Part shown: positions 33,493-42,305 of the stretch, one piece after another
Position numbering within the stretch: the stretch's first letter is position 1
How the letters are laid out: the number at the start of each line of letters is the position of its first letter
The notes under the pieces: generated by a model
Database searches by the model: none
What the model was told of the DNA's origin: nothing
The model's input: the letters and a program-made list of their open reading frames with translations, nothing else
Program-made: the position numbers and the translations under genes
Source of the DNA: an uncultured Bacteroidota bacterium
GTDB taxonomy: Bacteria > Bacteroidota > Bacteroidia > Bacteroidales > SZUA-534
Direction: 5' to 3'
DNA: 64,000 nt
Assembly (NCBI GenBank): GCA_946414435.1
Contig: CAMKOM010000017.1
Span: 1-64,000, forward strand

Positions 33493-34258
33493 AACTTTTC
33501 CGACGAATTAACCGCAAAATTATTATTTGCACGAAATAGTATGCCAAATAGAAACAACTTTGAAAATACCAATTCAAAGTGTTCCAAAGGCTGGTTTTTC
33601 TAAGCCAAATACCTGACAGCCCGAACTTTTTCGCTGCTTTTGGCACATCTTTAAATTCTCCTAATGCCAATCTAAACGCCCTGCCCACACCTATGCATAC
33701 AACATTTGGCAAAACCGTTGACAACCGTTGATTGAATTCGTCTTGTTTGGGTGACCTCATTGCTGTCCAAATAGTATTTGCTCCACTGTCGACAAGCATT
33801 TTAGCAATGCCATCATAATCAAAATCATCAACATCAGCAAACGGTAATGAATATGCGCCCACAATATTGCAGTTGGAATCACCTCTATATTTTGAAACGA
33901 GTGCATCCAAAACATCTTGAGTATCGCCTAAAAAAAAGTGTTTCAATTCATTGTTACCGTTCCTCAATACTCTGTCCATCAATTCGAAACCCATAACCCT
34001 TGAAACATTTTTATAGCCCCACAACCTTCCACACCAAACAAGCGGCATTCCATCAGGAACATTAAGCAATGATTGCTCCATCAGATGGGTATACTCTGGA
34101 TTCTTCCCGGCATATTTCACCATCCGCATATTGCTCACGCAAACATATCCGCCCTGTCCGTTCAATGCGGTTTCCTCGATGCGCATTTTAGCATCACTGG
34201 GATTGGTAACGGTGATGCGAACTTTGCCGATACGGTATTTTTCAGAAGATATTCTCAT
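33485..34258 (-). CDS. WecG/TagA/CpsF family glycosyltransferase
   Basis: A 257-residue GT26 enzyme. Family blocks are VCVSNMRMVKYAGKNPEY, VPDGMPLVWCGRLWG and FLGDTQDVLDAL, then GAYSLPF and WTAMRSPKQDEF, ending in the basic, partly hydrophobic tail expected for a membrane-associated enzyme. Relatives transfer N-acetylmannosamine or its uronic acid from UDP to an undecaprenyl-linked sugar. wecB and wecC at 48.2-50.6 kb make UDP-ManNAcA, so this enzyme may add ManNAcA; that link is inference. Confidence 0.9.
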   Translation of the reverse strand: MRISSEKYRIGKVRITVTNPSDAKMRIEETALNGQGGYVCVSNMRMVKYAGKNPEYTHLMEQSLLNVPDGMPLVWCGRLWGYKNVSRVMGFELMDRVLRNGNNELKHFFLGDTQDVLDALVSKYRGDSNCNIVGAYSLPFADVDDFDYDGIAKMLVDSGANTIWTAMRSPKQDEFNQRLSTVLPNVVCIGVGRAFRLALGEFKDVPKAAKKFGLSGIWLRKTSLWNTLNWYFQSCFYLAYYFVQIIILRLIRRKSYE

Positions 34259-34865
34259 TTTAAAAGAATGATTTTTCTATATTAATAGTTACATTAGTTT
34301 TTGGATGCGTTGAGCAAGCATTCACAAAGATTACTTTCAAACTTATGCTAGACCATATTTTTCTCCTTGCCGCAGAAATACATCCAGTAACAATTTGCTT
34401 TGTAGCATGATGCGCTTGTATCACCCCCTATTAGTCATATGGAAACTTGTTCTGGTCAGTTGTTCTTTCTCTACTGCAGGAACACTGCTGTTGATACCAA
34501 TGAAGCAAGTATCCATCGATCCTTTTTGTATATCATAGTTCCGGTTGTCCCCTTTATTGTAAATTTGACCGCCATCATACTATCCGCCCATGCCTTTCCC
34601 CCACCCGTTTGAAAAACGAGTGAAGTAGTTCGTATCTGCCCCATTGTTCAAAGAACGATAAAAACAAGCAAGTGTATGAAGTATTGATGACCTCCATCTC
34701 CCGTTGACACCAAATATCACCGCCACGTTGCTACCTCAAATTCTGTCTCCAAATCCTGAAGATGCTTCAATTTATGAAACGCAACCTCTTCTAAAGTCTG
34801 ATTGATGGTATGTATCGGCATGCTAATCTCTTTTATTTCCTAAAATACAATACGGGAATAATAAT
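34259..34865. other. Intergenic stretch with degenerate coding sequence
   Basis: No intact gene. The minus strand from 34820 to 34341 holds open stretches in shifting frames (listed as a pseudogene). The remaining ends are AT-rich without visible signals. The 12-mer CGTTGCTACCTC at 34726-34737 recurs at 35969-35980. Confidence 0.6.
34341..34820 (-). pseudogene. Decayed gene, family not recognised
   Basis: On the minus strand a frame starts MPIHTINQTLEEVAF and stops after about 35 codons; another frame then gives FYRSLNNGADTNYFTRFSNG, a stop, and YDGGQIYNKGDNRNYDIQK continuing to SFHMTNRG, with a further shift to TSASCYKANCYWMYFCGK. The open pieces are long enough and coding-like enough to suggest one or two genes broken by frameshifts and stops. 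I cannot name the family. Confidence 0.45.
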
Positions 34866-35138
34866 TCAGCCATTGTTCTTAAGCCAATCCCACAACTCTT
34901 TCTTGGAGACGCCCCAATACCCATCCACTACTCTTGCATCTATTGCAATAACAATGATGGACAATGTTTTATAGTCTTCCTTGACTATATAGTTATATAA
35001 CTGTTGTGAAGTGTTAAATTCAGACTTAACAAGGAACTCACAATCAGCTAAAGTATAATACTTCCCTACATTACGAATGCGGTCGTTAATTATTGACGAA
35101 TTATCATCCGGCTTATATTTTACAAGATATGTTCTCAT
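34866..35138 (-). CDS. Cas2/SinR-like small protein
   Basis: A 90-residue protein with a predicted ferredoxin-like order: strand TYLVKYKP, helix, strand CEFLVKSE after a GKYYTL turn, helix with SQQLYNYI, strand LSIIVIAIDA, and a terminal WDWLKNNG. This order and the D..L.V-type core resemble the SinR/Cas2-like family of small proteins. No CRISPR array or cas1 is present, so a CRISPR role is not proposed. Its ATG overlaps the stop of the upstream membrane-protein gene (ATGA), so the two are translationally coupled and probably act together. Family assignment is tentative. Confidence 0.6.
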   Translation of the reverse strand: MRTYLVKYKPDDNSSIINDRIRNVGKYYTLADCEFLVKSEFNTSQQLYNYIVKEDYKTLSIIVIAIDARVVDGYWGVSKKELWDWLKNNG

Positions 35139-35917
35139 AAGGTCTCAAATTTAACTTTTAATACATCTATCATTTCTGTCTTTCTCATTTTCCACTCACC
35201 ATTCCAATCTATGGTAAGTTTGAATCTCAAGTGTCCAATCTCATTGTTACTTATATAGTACGTTATCTCCCAAATACCCTTTTTCGAATAATTATCTCTC
35301 AATTTTATCCCATTCAGTTGTAGGTGGCAAGGTGTTTCTTGTTGTTCATCCGAAGCAGACGGCGTACCATAAGCGTTTGGCTTGTCTATTTTAAACAATA
35401 AAATCTGCTTCGGAATATTAATGGGGACGTCAACCTTGGGTGCATCCCACATTAGTTTCTTTTTCGACTCCATATCTAAAATATCTCTTAGTTTCTTTTC
35501 TTTGTTTTTAGCATATTGCACCTTTTCAATAAACACCTCACATCCTGTCGCTGGTACATTACCTTTGTTATTTACCTCAAGCAAGCCACGATATTGTGAT
35601 GAGCTTGGGTTTTGCTGTTCTGAATCAACATCTTCAGAGAAGTATTTTTCATCTTTCATCAACAGAACAATTTCAGGATGGTTAAACAGCCGCATTATCT
35701 TCTCTTTAAATAAAGCCACAACAACTGCCCCAACCGTACCAAATGCCGCAAAAACGGAAGCCATATAATATATTATTTCCCAGATGCCATATTGCATATT
35801 AGGAGAATACGCAATCCACATGTTCTTATTACTAAGCCAGCCTAAAAACCAACCAGCAATGAGCACAAGTAAAATCCCTAAAATTTTTAGAATACTTAAA
35901 TTCTTTTTTCTTCTCAT
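35135..35917 (-). CDS. Two-helix membrane protein of unknown function
   Basis: A 260-residue protein with two membrane helices near the N-terminus (about 9-28 and 48-69) and a soluble C-terminal domain of mainly beta structure (LLEVNNKGNVPATGCEVFIE, ITYYISNNEIGHLRFKLTID), similar to an immunoglobulin-like fold. The topology places the large domain in the cytoplasm if the N-terminus is inside. The stop overlaps the start of the Cas2/SinR-like gene. The pair sits among gene remnants in the polysaccharide locus, the kind of place where accessory defence genes accumulate. No family name can be given. Confidence 0.75.
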   Translation of the reverse strand: MRRKKNLSILKILGILLVLIAGWFLGWLSNKNMWIAYSPNMQYGIWEIIYYMASVFAAFGTVGAVVVALFKEKIMRLFNHPEIVLLMKDEKYFSEDVDSEQQNPSSSQYRGLLEVNNKGNVPATGCEVFIEKVQYAKNKEKKLRDILDMESKKKLMWDAPKVDVPINIPKQILLFKIDKPNAYGTPSASDEQQETPCHLQLNGIKLRDNYSKKGIWEITYYISNNEIGHLRFKLTIDWNGEWKMRKTEMIDVLKVKFETL

Positions 35918-36430
35918 ATTATCTGTTTTAATTTCACAAAAATCTTCTTCCTATTCCCCCACCTAATTCGTTGCTACCTCTTAATTAAACTCTCCAATGT
36001 TTTCCTCAAATTCTTCTCTCATTAAAATCAATATTCTCTTTAATCATCCTTGCCAGATTCTTGACCACAATTGTGTTATCTAGCACATCTTTAGTTCCTG
36101 CTGAATCAGCTCCTACCACACAATAATTACCTATACGCCCCCTCGGCATAATTCTCGAGCCAGCACCAATAACTCAAGACCACCTTATATAAATGTCGCA
36201 AACTTCTCCTGTATAGTTTGTTCGAGTTTTCCCTTTCTTTATCGATATAAATATGCGCTTGCAATCTGTGACTTTAAATACTAACTCTTGAAACTATAAA
36301 TATGCATGCCCTTAGCATTGATATCCTTTTTGACACATTTGTATGCAAAAGTCATTCCCCATCACAACCCGATTTTTCGTTTTATGGAACCAAGAATAAC
36401 ACTCCATGTCAAATCTTTATTTCCTGTTTT
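35918..36430. other. Intergenic stretch with acyltransferase remnant
   Basis: Contains a broken acyltransferase tail (36006-36218) and otherwise AT-rich DNA with no intact gene. Confidence 0.6.
36006..36218 (-). pseudogene. C-terminal remnant of a hexapeptide acyltransferase
   Basis: The minus strand encodes VIGAGSRIMPRGRIGNYCVV, then GADSAGTKDVLDNTIVVKN and a short tail to a stop at 36006. This is the end of a left-handed beta-helix transferase (compare [18 protein letters not shown]). An in-frame TGA at 36174-36176 interrupts it just upstream, and no 5' portion remains. It shows that an acyltransferase gene of this locus was lost. Confidence 0.75.
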
Positions 36431-37255
36431 TTACCATTCATATTTTTCGAATTGATTGAGTGTTCTCTCGTCAGCAATTATTATATGGTCGTCACCATAT
36501 AAATTTTGCAATCCGAACATTTTTTCAAGACCATAACCATCAAACAAGTGGCATTTTTTTATAATTGAGCGATACTGGTCTTTGCTTATATAATGTAATA
36601 TGTAAGCTAAATAAATAAACTCAATTTCTTTGATAGACAATCCATTTTTTATTATGTCCATATAAATAGCATCACTTTTCGAATTATTTGTGTCAATCTC
36701 ATCTTGAGCAATTTTAATGAGATAAAACAAACTGTTAAAATAATTATCAATATGGTCTCTAAAACCATTATATATGTCATCAAAAGATTTTTTAAAAGCA
36801 TCTGCTTGTGAACGATTATCATTTACTTTACAACAAAATATTTCCACTACTTTCACAAAAAAAGATGTTCCGCAGATTTCCTTTTCTTCGATAACCACAT
36901 TTCTGCGACTCCTTGATTTATACATCTTCAACTTATCCACCTTATCAAAATGAATTGACAACAAATGGAAGAAAACAGAATCGAAGCGTTGTTTTTCCAT
37001 TATGTTAGTTTGAATTGACAAAATTTTCTTGGTTTCGTCAAGTTCTTCTTTCTGACTCATATATGTTTTGTATACAAGCCAACATGCAACACCAGCCACT
37101 AATGTGCCAATAACACCTCCAACAAAATCGCCAAAACCAGCATATCTATCAAGTTTTATATGCATGCTGAATGGCAATGATTCCAAAAAATCGTAAGGAA
37201 ATAACAATGCCAATATTGCGAATAGAACCAATATGATTTTCTGTTTGTTGCTCAT
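36431..37255 (-). CDS. putAbiC-like putative phage abortive infection protein
   Basis: A 274-residue protein with two N-terminal membrane helices (about 7-24 and 45-66), the second containing GDFVGGVIGTLVAGVA, followed by KQRFDSVFFHLLSIHFDKVD. This order of a GDF-GG helix, coiled coil and FF.LL..H motif matches the putative phage abortive infection (putAbiC, PF16872) family. The C-terminal part is helical with a conserved-looking ending. The family is linked to abortive infection by context; its mechanism is unknown. It is AT-rich and flanked by an acyltransferase remnant and a glycosyltransferase tail, consistent with insertion into a decaying locus. Confidence 0.75.
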   Translation of the reverse strand: MSNKQKIILVLFAILALLFPYDFLESLPFSMHIKLDRYAGFGDFVGGVIGTLVAGVACWLVYKTYMSQKEELDETKKILSIQTNIMEKQRFDSVFFHLLSIHFDKVDKLKMYKSRSRRNVVIEEKEICGTSFFVKVVEIFCCKVNDNRSQADAFKKSFDDIYNGFRDHIDNYFNSLFYLIKIAQDEIDTNNSKSDAIYMDIIKNGLSIKEIEFIYLAYILHYISKDQYRSIIKKCHLFDGYGLEKMFGLQNLYGDDHIIIADERTLNQFEKYEW

Positions 37256-37256
37256 T

Positions 37257-37380
37257 TTATACTCTATAAATTTTCCCCATCTGCTTCGTTACAGCCTTCA
37301 AACTAAACTTTCCTTTTGCAAGTTTTAAAGATTCCGCACTCATTTTTTCTCGTAATAATTCACTTTGACCTAGAAACATA
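37257..37380 (-). pseudogene. C-terminal remnant of a GT4 glycosyltransferase
   Basis: The minus strand reads FLGQSELLREKMSAESLKL, then AKGKFSLKAVTKQMGKIYRV and a stop at 37257. This is the usual final helix pair of family 4 glycosyltransferases. Its upstream part is gone: the frame enters the end of the Abi-like gene at 37360, whose last codons overlap this remnant in another frame. Confidence 0.75.
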
Positions 37381-38076
37381 TAATGACGTTCCAAATATTT
37401 CATCCGTCATATCCTCTCCAAGAATCTGCGTGATTGTAGAAGCTGACACAGCATAGTCATCTGGTTTTTCAGCAACCTCTAACATTGTTAAACCCTTATA
37501 GTTTCTCACGAATATCTCATCCCAGTCTGGCTCTATGTCACCATTGATATAATCCACTACTGGATTGAATATCATATCGTGTTTTATCACAAAATTATTA
37601 AGGTCTCCCTTTGTTGGAGCTATAATGATAATATGCTCCTTCGGAAACGTATAGAAGTCAAACTTCTCTCCTTGGATTCGCCATTCCCGTAGATATTCAA
37701 AATCATATTCGTCCACATCAAGTCGTTCCGTCCTCCATAGAAGGTGTTCAGGCATTTCTTGGTATTCACTCTTGCTACAGTATATTACATTCCTTGCCCC
37801 ATAGTTTTGTACCAGCAGGTCCCTTGAAAACCCAATACCAATAGGTTGGTACATTGGTAATCCTGTTCTATATACCGGAGTTTCAAAGAATTTCTTTAGC
37901 GATGTTATAGGAGAAGCCGTGAAGCTGATATAGCCCTTCTTGCTGATTAGCGACTGAGATTCTATGATGCTGTACATCGCCTCACCTGCTTCCTGCATGG
38001 TTCCTTTGGTAAAATGAAACAGATATGGCGACTGATCCAACTTCTTCGTCCTAAACTTATCACTCAATACTGACAT
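37360..38076 (-). CDS. AbiGi/DUF2971-like protein
   Basis: A 238-residue soluble protein. It begins with YLFHFTKGTMQEAGEAMY and has YISFTASPITSL, GIGFSRDLLVQNYGARNVIY and LREWRI in order; this pattern (HFT start, substrate-capping aromatic block, mid-protein EWR) resembles the AbiGi antitoxin/DUF2971 group of abortive-infection-linked proteins. The fit is by motif order only. An AbiGii toxin partner is not seen next to it. The gene is AT-rich and lies between two glycosyltransferase remnants. Its last residues may derive from the DNA it inserted into. Confidence 0.6.
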   Translation of the reverse strand: MSVLSDKFRTKKLDQSPYLFHFTKGTMQEAGEAMYSIIESQSLISKKGYISFTASPITSLKKFFETPVYRTGLPMYQPIGIGFSRDLLVQNYGARNVIYCSKSEYQEMPEHLLWRTERLDVDEYDFEYLREWRIQGEKFDFYTFPKEHIIIIAPTKGDLNNFVIKHDMIFNPVVDYINGDIEPDWDEIFVRNYKGLTMLEVAEKPDDYAVSASTITQILGEDMTDEIFGTSLYVSRSK

Positions 38077-38091
38077 ATGCCATAAAACTAA

Positions 38092-38168
38092 CTACACTAT
38101 GTACCTCTTTGCAATCTCATATCCTTTTTGCCCCATTTGCCTATGAAGGGCTAGGTTATGCGGAGCAT
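38092..38168 (-). pseudogene. Second glycosyltransferase C-terminal remnant
   Basis: The minus strand gives HNLALHRQMGQKGYEIAKRY and a stop, similar to the last helices of GT4 enzymes (LR.QMG..G...A..RY). It lies between the Abi-like gene and the acyltransferase at 38213. Short length keeps this call tentative. Confidence 0.5.
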
Positions 38169-38212
38169 GGCCATATTATAGTATAATTATTCTCACACCT
38201 ATTTATTTACAA

Positions 38213-38782
38213 TCAACTATACAAATTATTCAAATAGTCAAGATGTTGTTTGGTTTCGCCTTCAGTTGAGAATCTGTTCTTAATGAACTTTGCGGGATTT
38301 CCTCCAACAATTGTACAAGGCGCAACATCTTTTGTCACCACACTGCCTGCTGCAACAATGGCTCCATCGCCAATCTTAACTCCAGCAATAATAATTGCCC
38401 CATGGCCAATCCAGACATCATTCCCCACATATGTTTTTTGAGTATCACCGCGTCCTGAATTCCAAATGGTTTTTTCGGGGACATTCGTGATATGATCGTC
38501 CTTGCCAACAAACGCAACATTTGACGCGACAAGAATGCTATTGCCAAATTCAATGTCACATTGTATTCGACAATTTGGCCCAAATTGTACATTGTCACCA
38601 ATAGTTATGTCCCTATGTGGTGACCAAATGTTTGTAGACTTTGGTATTCTCGTAAAACCGTTGGTTTTAATCCATGGATGTTTGACTTTAAGCATCCAAA
38701 AAGACCGGAAATAATTAGCCATCCGCCTTATTGCCGTAATTGTTTTGCTACGACCAGGAACCACATTGTTTTCAATATCCAT
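38213..38782 (-). CDS. Hexapeptide-repeat acyltransferase
   Basis: A 189-residue left-handed beta-helix transferase. Repeats [34 protein letters not shown] and [14 protein letters not shown] occupy residues 70-170, ending in [11 protein letters not shown]. The fold and size fit O-acetyltransferases of the maltose/galactoside acetyltransferase group that modify capsule or O-antigen sugars. Its start overlaps the upstream glycosyltransferase stop by 11 bases. Confidence 0.9.
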   Translation of the reverse strand: MDIENNVVPGRSKTITAIRRMANYFRSFWMLKVKHPWIKTNGFTRIPKSTNIWSPHRDITIGDNVQFGPNCRIQCDIEFGNSILVASNVAFVGKDDHITNVPEKTIWNSGRGDTQKTYVGNDVWIGHGAIIIAGVKIGDGAIVAAGSVVTKDVAPCTIVGGNPAKFIKNRFSTEGETKQHLDYLNNLYS

Positions 38783-39896
38783 TTGCGATAGTTTTTATTC
38801 CTTCAATAAAACGTTCACACTCTTTCTCTAATGAGAAATCTCCGAACATTAATTCTGATGCATTTTTGCCCATATGCTTCCAATCTTCATTGGTCTTGGA
38901 GCGAATGTATCTAACAGCATCGTCAATATTCTTGTAGATATAACCCGTTTCATCATTTCTTACGACATCTTCTTCTGCACCATCGGCATGGGTGCAAAGT
39001 ACCGGCAATCCGTAAGCCATCGCTTGGTTGATTGACAACCCTCCAAGCCCAGGAAGAATGCAGAATAATGATATATTATAGTATGGCAATAACTCCTCGG
39101 GCCTTTTGTAGCCAAGAAATATGCAATCAATATCTTTAAAGATTTCTTTCAACGACTGCGTATATTCTTCTTTGCCGCTTCCGACTATCAATAAGGTGTA
39201 TTCGCCATTTAGTTTGGTCATAATCTCTGCAAAGTCTTCAATACGTTTTGTTGGCAACAAACTTCCCACAAAAATGATATATTTTTTATTGGGGTCATAT
39301 TGTTTAGCCATATCCTCCGGAAGTTTCTTTGAAGAACTTTCAATAACCTTTTTCAAGGTAGGAGTATCGGCTGTGTTATTTAATACCACAATTTTTTCAG
39401 AAGAAATGCCAAGACTCTCAAAATATTTCTTGCTGCTGGAATTATATCCGTAAATTAGTTTGGCATGATTAGCGATAGACTTATAAATCCGCATATAAAT
39501 CCTTCTGCCCAAAGAATTACCAAAGTCTTGGTAGCCCTTTCCCAAATCCCATTGAATATATGGTACTCTGAACAATCTACTATACCACTTAATCTGAATA
39601 TTATTAATAGTATTCTGTCCTCCTTCTGTTACAATCACGGAAGGTTTCTCTCTAATCAACTTCCAAAATAGGAAGGGAAACACCACAATGCCATCGTTGA
39701 TATTAAAATGGAAACACTTATCAATATAGTTTACAAAAGCCACTTTGTCGGAATGAACCTTAACCCGTCCTCTTGACGTTGTGGAGTTTATTAGACTAAA
39801 TTTCAGACCCATCTCTTGAAGACAATCAAATATGCCTTCACGAAAATTATAGTAATAACGCTGGACAATGATTGTTTTGGGATTGTTATTATTCAT
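38772..39896 (-). CDS. Glycosyltransferase, GT4-like
   Basis: A 374-residue GT-B enzyme. The C-terminal nucleotide-binding half is typical: [20 protein letters not shown] near 210-230, [13 protein letters not shown], and the EX7E-like region [19 protein letters not shown] near 280-300 followed by [12 protein letters not shown]. It should add one sugar of the repeat unit using an NDP-sugar. Donor and acceptor are unknown. Confidence 0.9.
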   Translation of the reverse strand: MNNNNPKTIIVQRYYYNFREGIFDCLQEMGLKFSLINSTTSRGRVKVHSDKVAFVNYIDKCFHFNINDGIVVFPFLFWKLIREKPSVIVTEGGQNTINNIQIKWYSRLFRVPYIQWDLGKGYQDFGNSLGRRIYMRIYKSIANHAKLIYGYNSSSKKYFESLGISSEKIVVLNNTADTPTLKKVIESSSKKLPEDMAKQYDPNKKYIIFVGSLLPTKRIEDFAEIMTKLNGEYTLLIVGSGKEEYTQSLKEIFKDIDCIFLGYKRPEELLPYYNISLFCILPGLGGLSINQAMAYGLPVLCTHADGAEEDVVRNDETGYIYKNIDDAVRYIRSKTNEDWKHMGKNASELMFGDFSLEKECERFIEGIKTIANGY

Positions 39897-39959
39897 ATCT
39901 TAAAACATTATCTATTCTTTCGTATGTCTTTCCATTATAAAGAGCCTCTACCTTCAACA

Positions 39960-40931
39960 TCATCCTTGTCTGTATTGTCTATCAATATGTTTTGCTGTTA
40001 ACCAATCACATTCATTTGCTTTAGCCAAATCAACTTTGCGCCCAAGATATTCATAATACTTATCCGTAAAATATCCATAACCAGTGCTAAATGTCAATTC
40101 TCCCACAATGGGGTTTTCATCCACTATATAAAAATCAACACGAACCTCCACAAATGGCTCTGATAAGGTTTTAGCCATTTCAATCATCTTTTTCAAACAC
40201 TTTGGTTTTGGGACTTCTTTCTCATGAAATACGAAATGGCCATTCTGTTTAAGATTATCGTTAATTCTTTTCCATTCTATATCATATAGGTCAAGACTAT
40301 ATCCTGAATCATTGCGACCATAAACAACAAGAATGCTTTCCGGTATACCGTTAATACACCACACTTTATAGTCAACCATAGATTTAGGGGAAAAAGACTT
40401 TTGATTATCATCTTGGTGCAACAATTCCTCGGCTAAAATGCATGGTTTTATAGAAAGATAGTGAGTTTGCGCGCCCATATAACCAAACTTATACTTCAAC
40501 CATCGTTTGAGTTCTTTTTTTAATCTCTTTTCGTTTATTGTACTTTTATCTTTAATAATTTTCACAGTACCGCAACCATTATTAGCTTTCATCACAAATT
40601 CATCGGGAAGTTGGTTGAAATCTATGTCATTGGGGTTGTCCCAATGGCCATAAAGTTTTGGCAAATGTTTTTCCAATCCACACTTCGCCACATATTCGCG
40701 CATCCGATACTTATCTGCGCAAAGTGTCCAAAGTGAAGTGTCAGTGTTCAATTCTAACCATGTTATCTTTTCAATAAGGCTTTTAGGCTTATCAATATTG
40801 AATTTGTCATGATTACCATATATTCTATCATACAAGGCTATTGCTGCTAAACGTGGATCTTTCTCATACAGCCTTTTGAATCGGTAATATAAGCAAATAC
40901 CATGAAATCGTTTTAATAGTTTTTTTATCAT
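39960..40931 (-). CDS. TupA-like ATP-grasp protein
   Basis: A 323-residue member of the TupA-like ATP-grasp family. DKYRMREYVAKCGLEKHLPK starts the ATP-grasp body, followed by FVMKANNGCGTVKII (nucleotide site) and VRVDFYIVDENPIVGELTF (metal site). TupA homologues occur with polysaccharide and teichuronopeptide genes; the first member takes part in adding poly-glutamate/glucuronate side chains. Here it may form an amide on a uronic acid residue of the glycan. Confidence 0.9.
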   Translation of the reverse strand: MIKKLLKRFHGICLYYRFKRLYEKDPRLAAIALYDRIYGNHDKFNIDKPKSLIEKITWLELNTDTSLWTLCADKYRMREYVAKCGLEKHLPKLYGHWDNPNDIDFNQLPDEFVMKANNGCGTVKIIKDKSTINEKRLKKELKRWLKYKFGYMGAQTHYLSIKPCILAEELLHQDDNQKSFSPKSMVDYKVWCINGIPESILVVYGRNDSGYSLDLYDIEWKRINDNLKQNGHFVFHEKEVPKPKCLKKMIEMAKTLSEPFVEVRVDFYIVDENPIVGELTFSTGYGYFTDKYYEYLGRKVDLAKANECDWLTAKHIDRQYRQG

Positions 40932-41145
40932 GAGATTATAAATGCTTTTAGAAACTTTGTATTAATAAAAACTTATCGCATAGGCTCTAAAAATGAAAAC
41001 AGGAAAATGTCTTTTTGTAGTATAAATATGGATTGAAACACAATCATTCTCTAATAGTATGAACGAGTATTATTTACTTTTTTCCTATACACCATTTAAA
41101 TCGAAATGTTAACCACATCAATAATTGATGACCATATTGAATTAA

Positions 41146-42303
41146 TTATGTTTTATCATATAACAAGTCCTCCCATCTATCAAGTACCATCTCCCGTGAG
41201 AATTGTTTAGCCTTTTCTTTGCATGCGAGAGACATTTTTCTCCTCAGTTCCAAATTATCCATTAAAAGACCTAATTTTCTCGAATACTGGTCAATATCAA
41301 ATGGTTCTATTAAAAAACCATTCACATCATTGTCAATTATATCTGGTGCGCATGCATAACTATTAAAAGCTATTGGGACACAACCACAACTCATAGACTC
41401 AACCAAGACTCCAGGGAAGCCTTCGAACTTTGAAGTCATACAAAAAATACTCGCATTCTTGTAATACTCAAGTGGGTCTTTAAAACCTTCAAACGATACA
41501 TTGGACAACCCTTTTTTAGCAACCGCATGCTCCAGAGATTGTCTTAATTCGCCATCTCCAACTATATAAAGGTTCCAAGATGGATGTGCTGGTCCAACTA
41601 TTCCCCAAATATCCAATAACGCTTCAAGATTTTTTTGTGGGCAGAGCCGTCCCACAAACACCACATCATTTCTTTTCTCCAATTTATCTATATCCAAATC
41701 AAACTTTTTCAATGCGGGATTGGGAATGCTAACAAAACGTGAATCGGATTTCACTCCACTAAACCAAGACAATTCTTTGAAATACTGTGGTGACAATAAC
41801 ACCACATAGTCACTGTACTCTATGCTACGCTTAAATTTCCTGCCATATTTAATTCTAAACAACCTCCGCCATATTTTATCTAGCATAGGCTTTAAATGAA
41901 GTTTTCTTGAGACTATATTTCCTGATATGCGCTCATTGTTGCATGAATACATAGAGAAAAGGCTATTGTGATATACAGATATCCTTTTAACTTTTAATCC
42001 TTTACTCCATAGAATAGGCCATTCTGATTTATGTTCTAGTGCGTTCTGATTAATAATTACATCTATTTGCTTGTTTTTCACAAAATCAACGAACCACTGT
42101 TTGTTTTCTTCATTGCCATCATCCTTACTTTCAATGGGCAAAAAGTATTGATTTTTGCAAAAACCATCGGTAGCACGAGTGGCGCTTATGACATAACATA
42201 AATGGCCTCTACTCTGAAGCCCTTCCATAATGGTGTATGATACAGCAGCAACCCCTCCAAAATTCCTACTTACTGGTATATCATAACAAAAAAGTATGTT
42301 CAT
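41146..42303 (-). CDS. Glycosyltransferase, GT4
   Basis: A 385-residue GT-B enzyme starting MNILFCYDIPVSRNFGGVAA, the usual GT4 acceptor-domain opening. The donor domain shows DVVFVGRLCPQKNLEALLDI near 215-235, LYIVGDGEL, and the acidic EX7E-type segment KFEGFPGVLVESMSCGCVP near 295-315. It probably extends the repeat unit. It is separated by two bases from the GT2 gene upstream. Confidence 0.93.
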   Translation of the reverse strand: MNILFCYDIPVSRNFGGVAAVSYTIMEGLQSRGHLCYVISATRATDGFCKNQYFLPIESKDDGNEENKQWFVDFVKNKQIDVIINQNALEHKSEWPILWSKGLKVKRISVYHNSLFSMYSCNNERISGNIVSRKLHLKPMLDKIWRRLFRIKYGRKFKRSIEYSDYVVLLSPQYFKELSWFSGVKSDSRFVSIPNPALKKFDLDIDKLEKRNDVVFVGRLCPQKNLEALLDIWGIVGPAHPSWNLYIVGDGELRQSLEHAVAKKGLSNVSFEGFKDPLEYYKNASIFCMTSKFEGFPGVLVESMSCGCVPIAFNSYACAPDIIDNDVNGFLIEPFDIDQYSRKLGLLMDNLELRRKMSLACKEKAKQFSREMVLDRWEDLLYDKT

Positions 42304-42305
42304 AA

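Noticed and set aside
34866..35138. CRISPR-associated cas2
   Set aside because: No cas1 or repeat array is present in the window; only the fold resembles Cas2.
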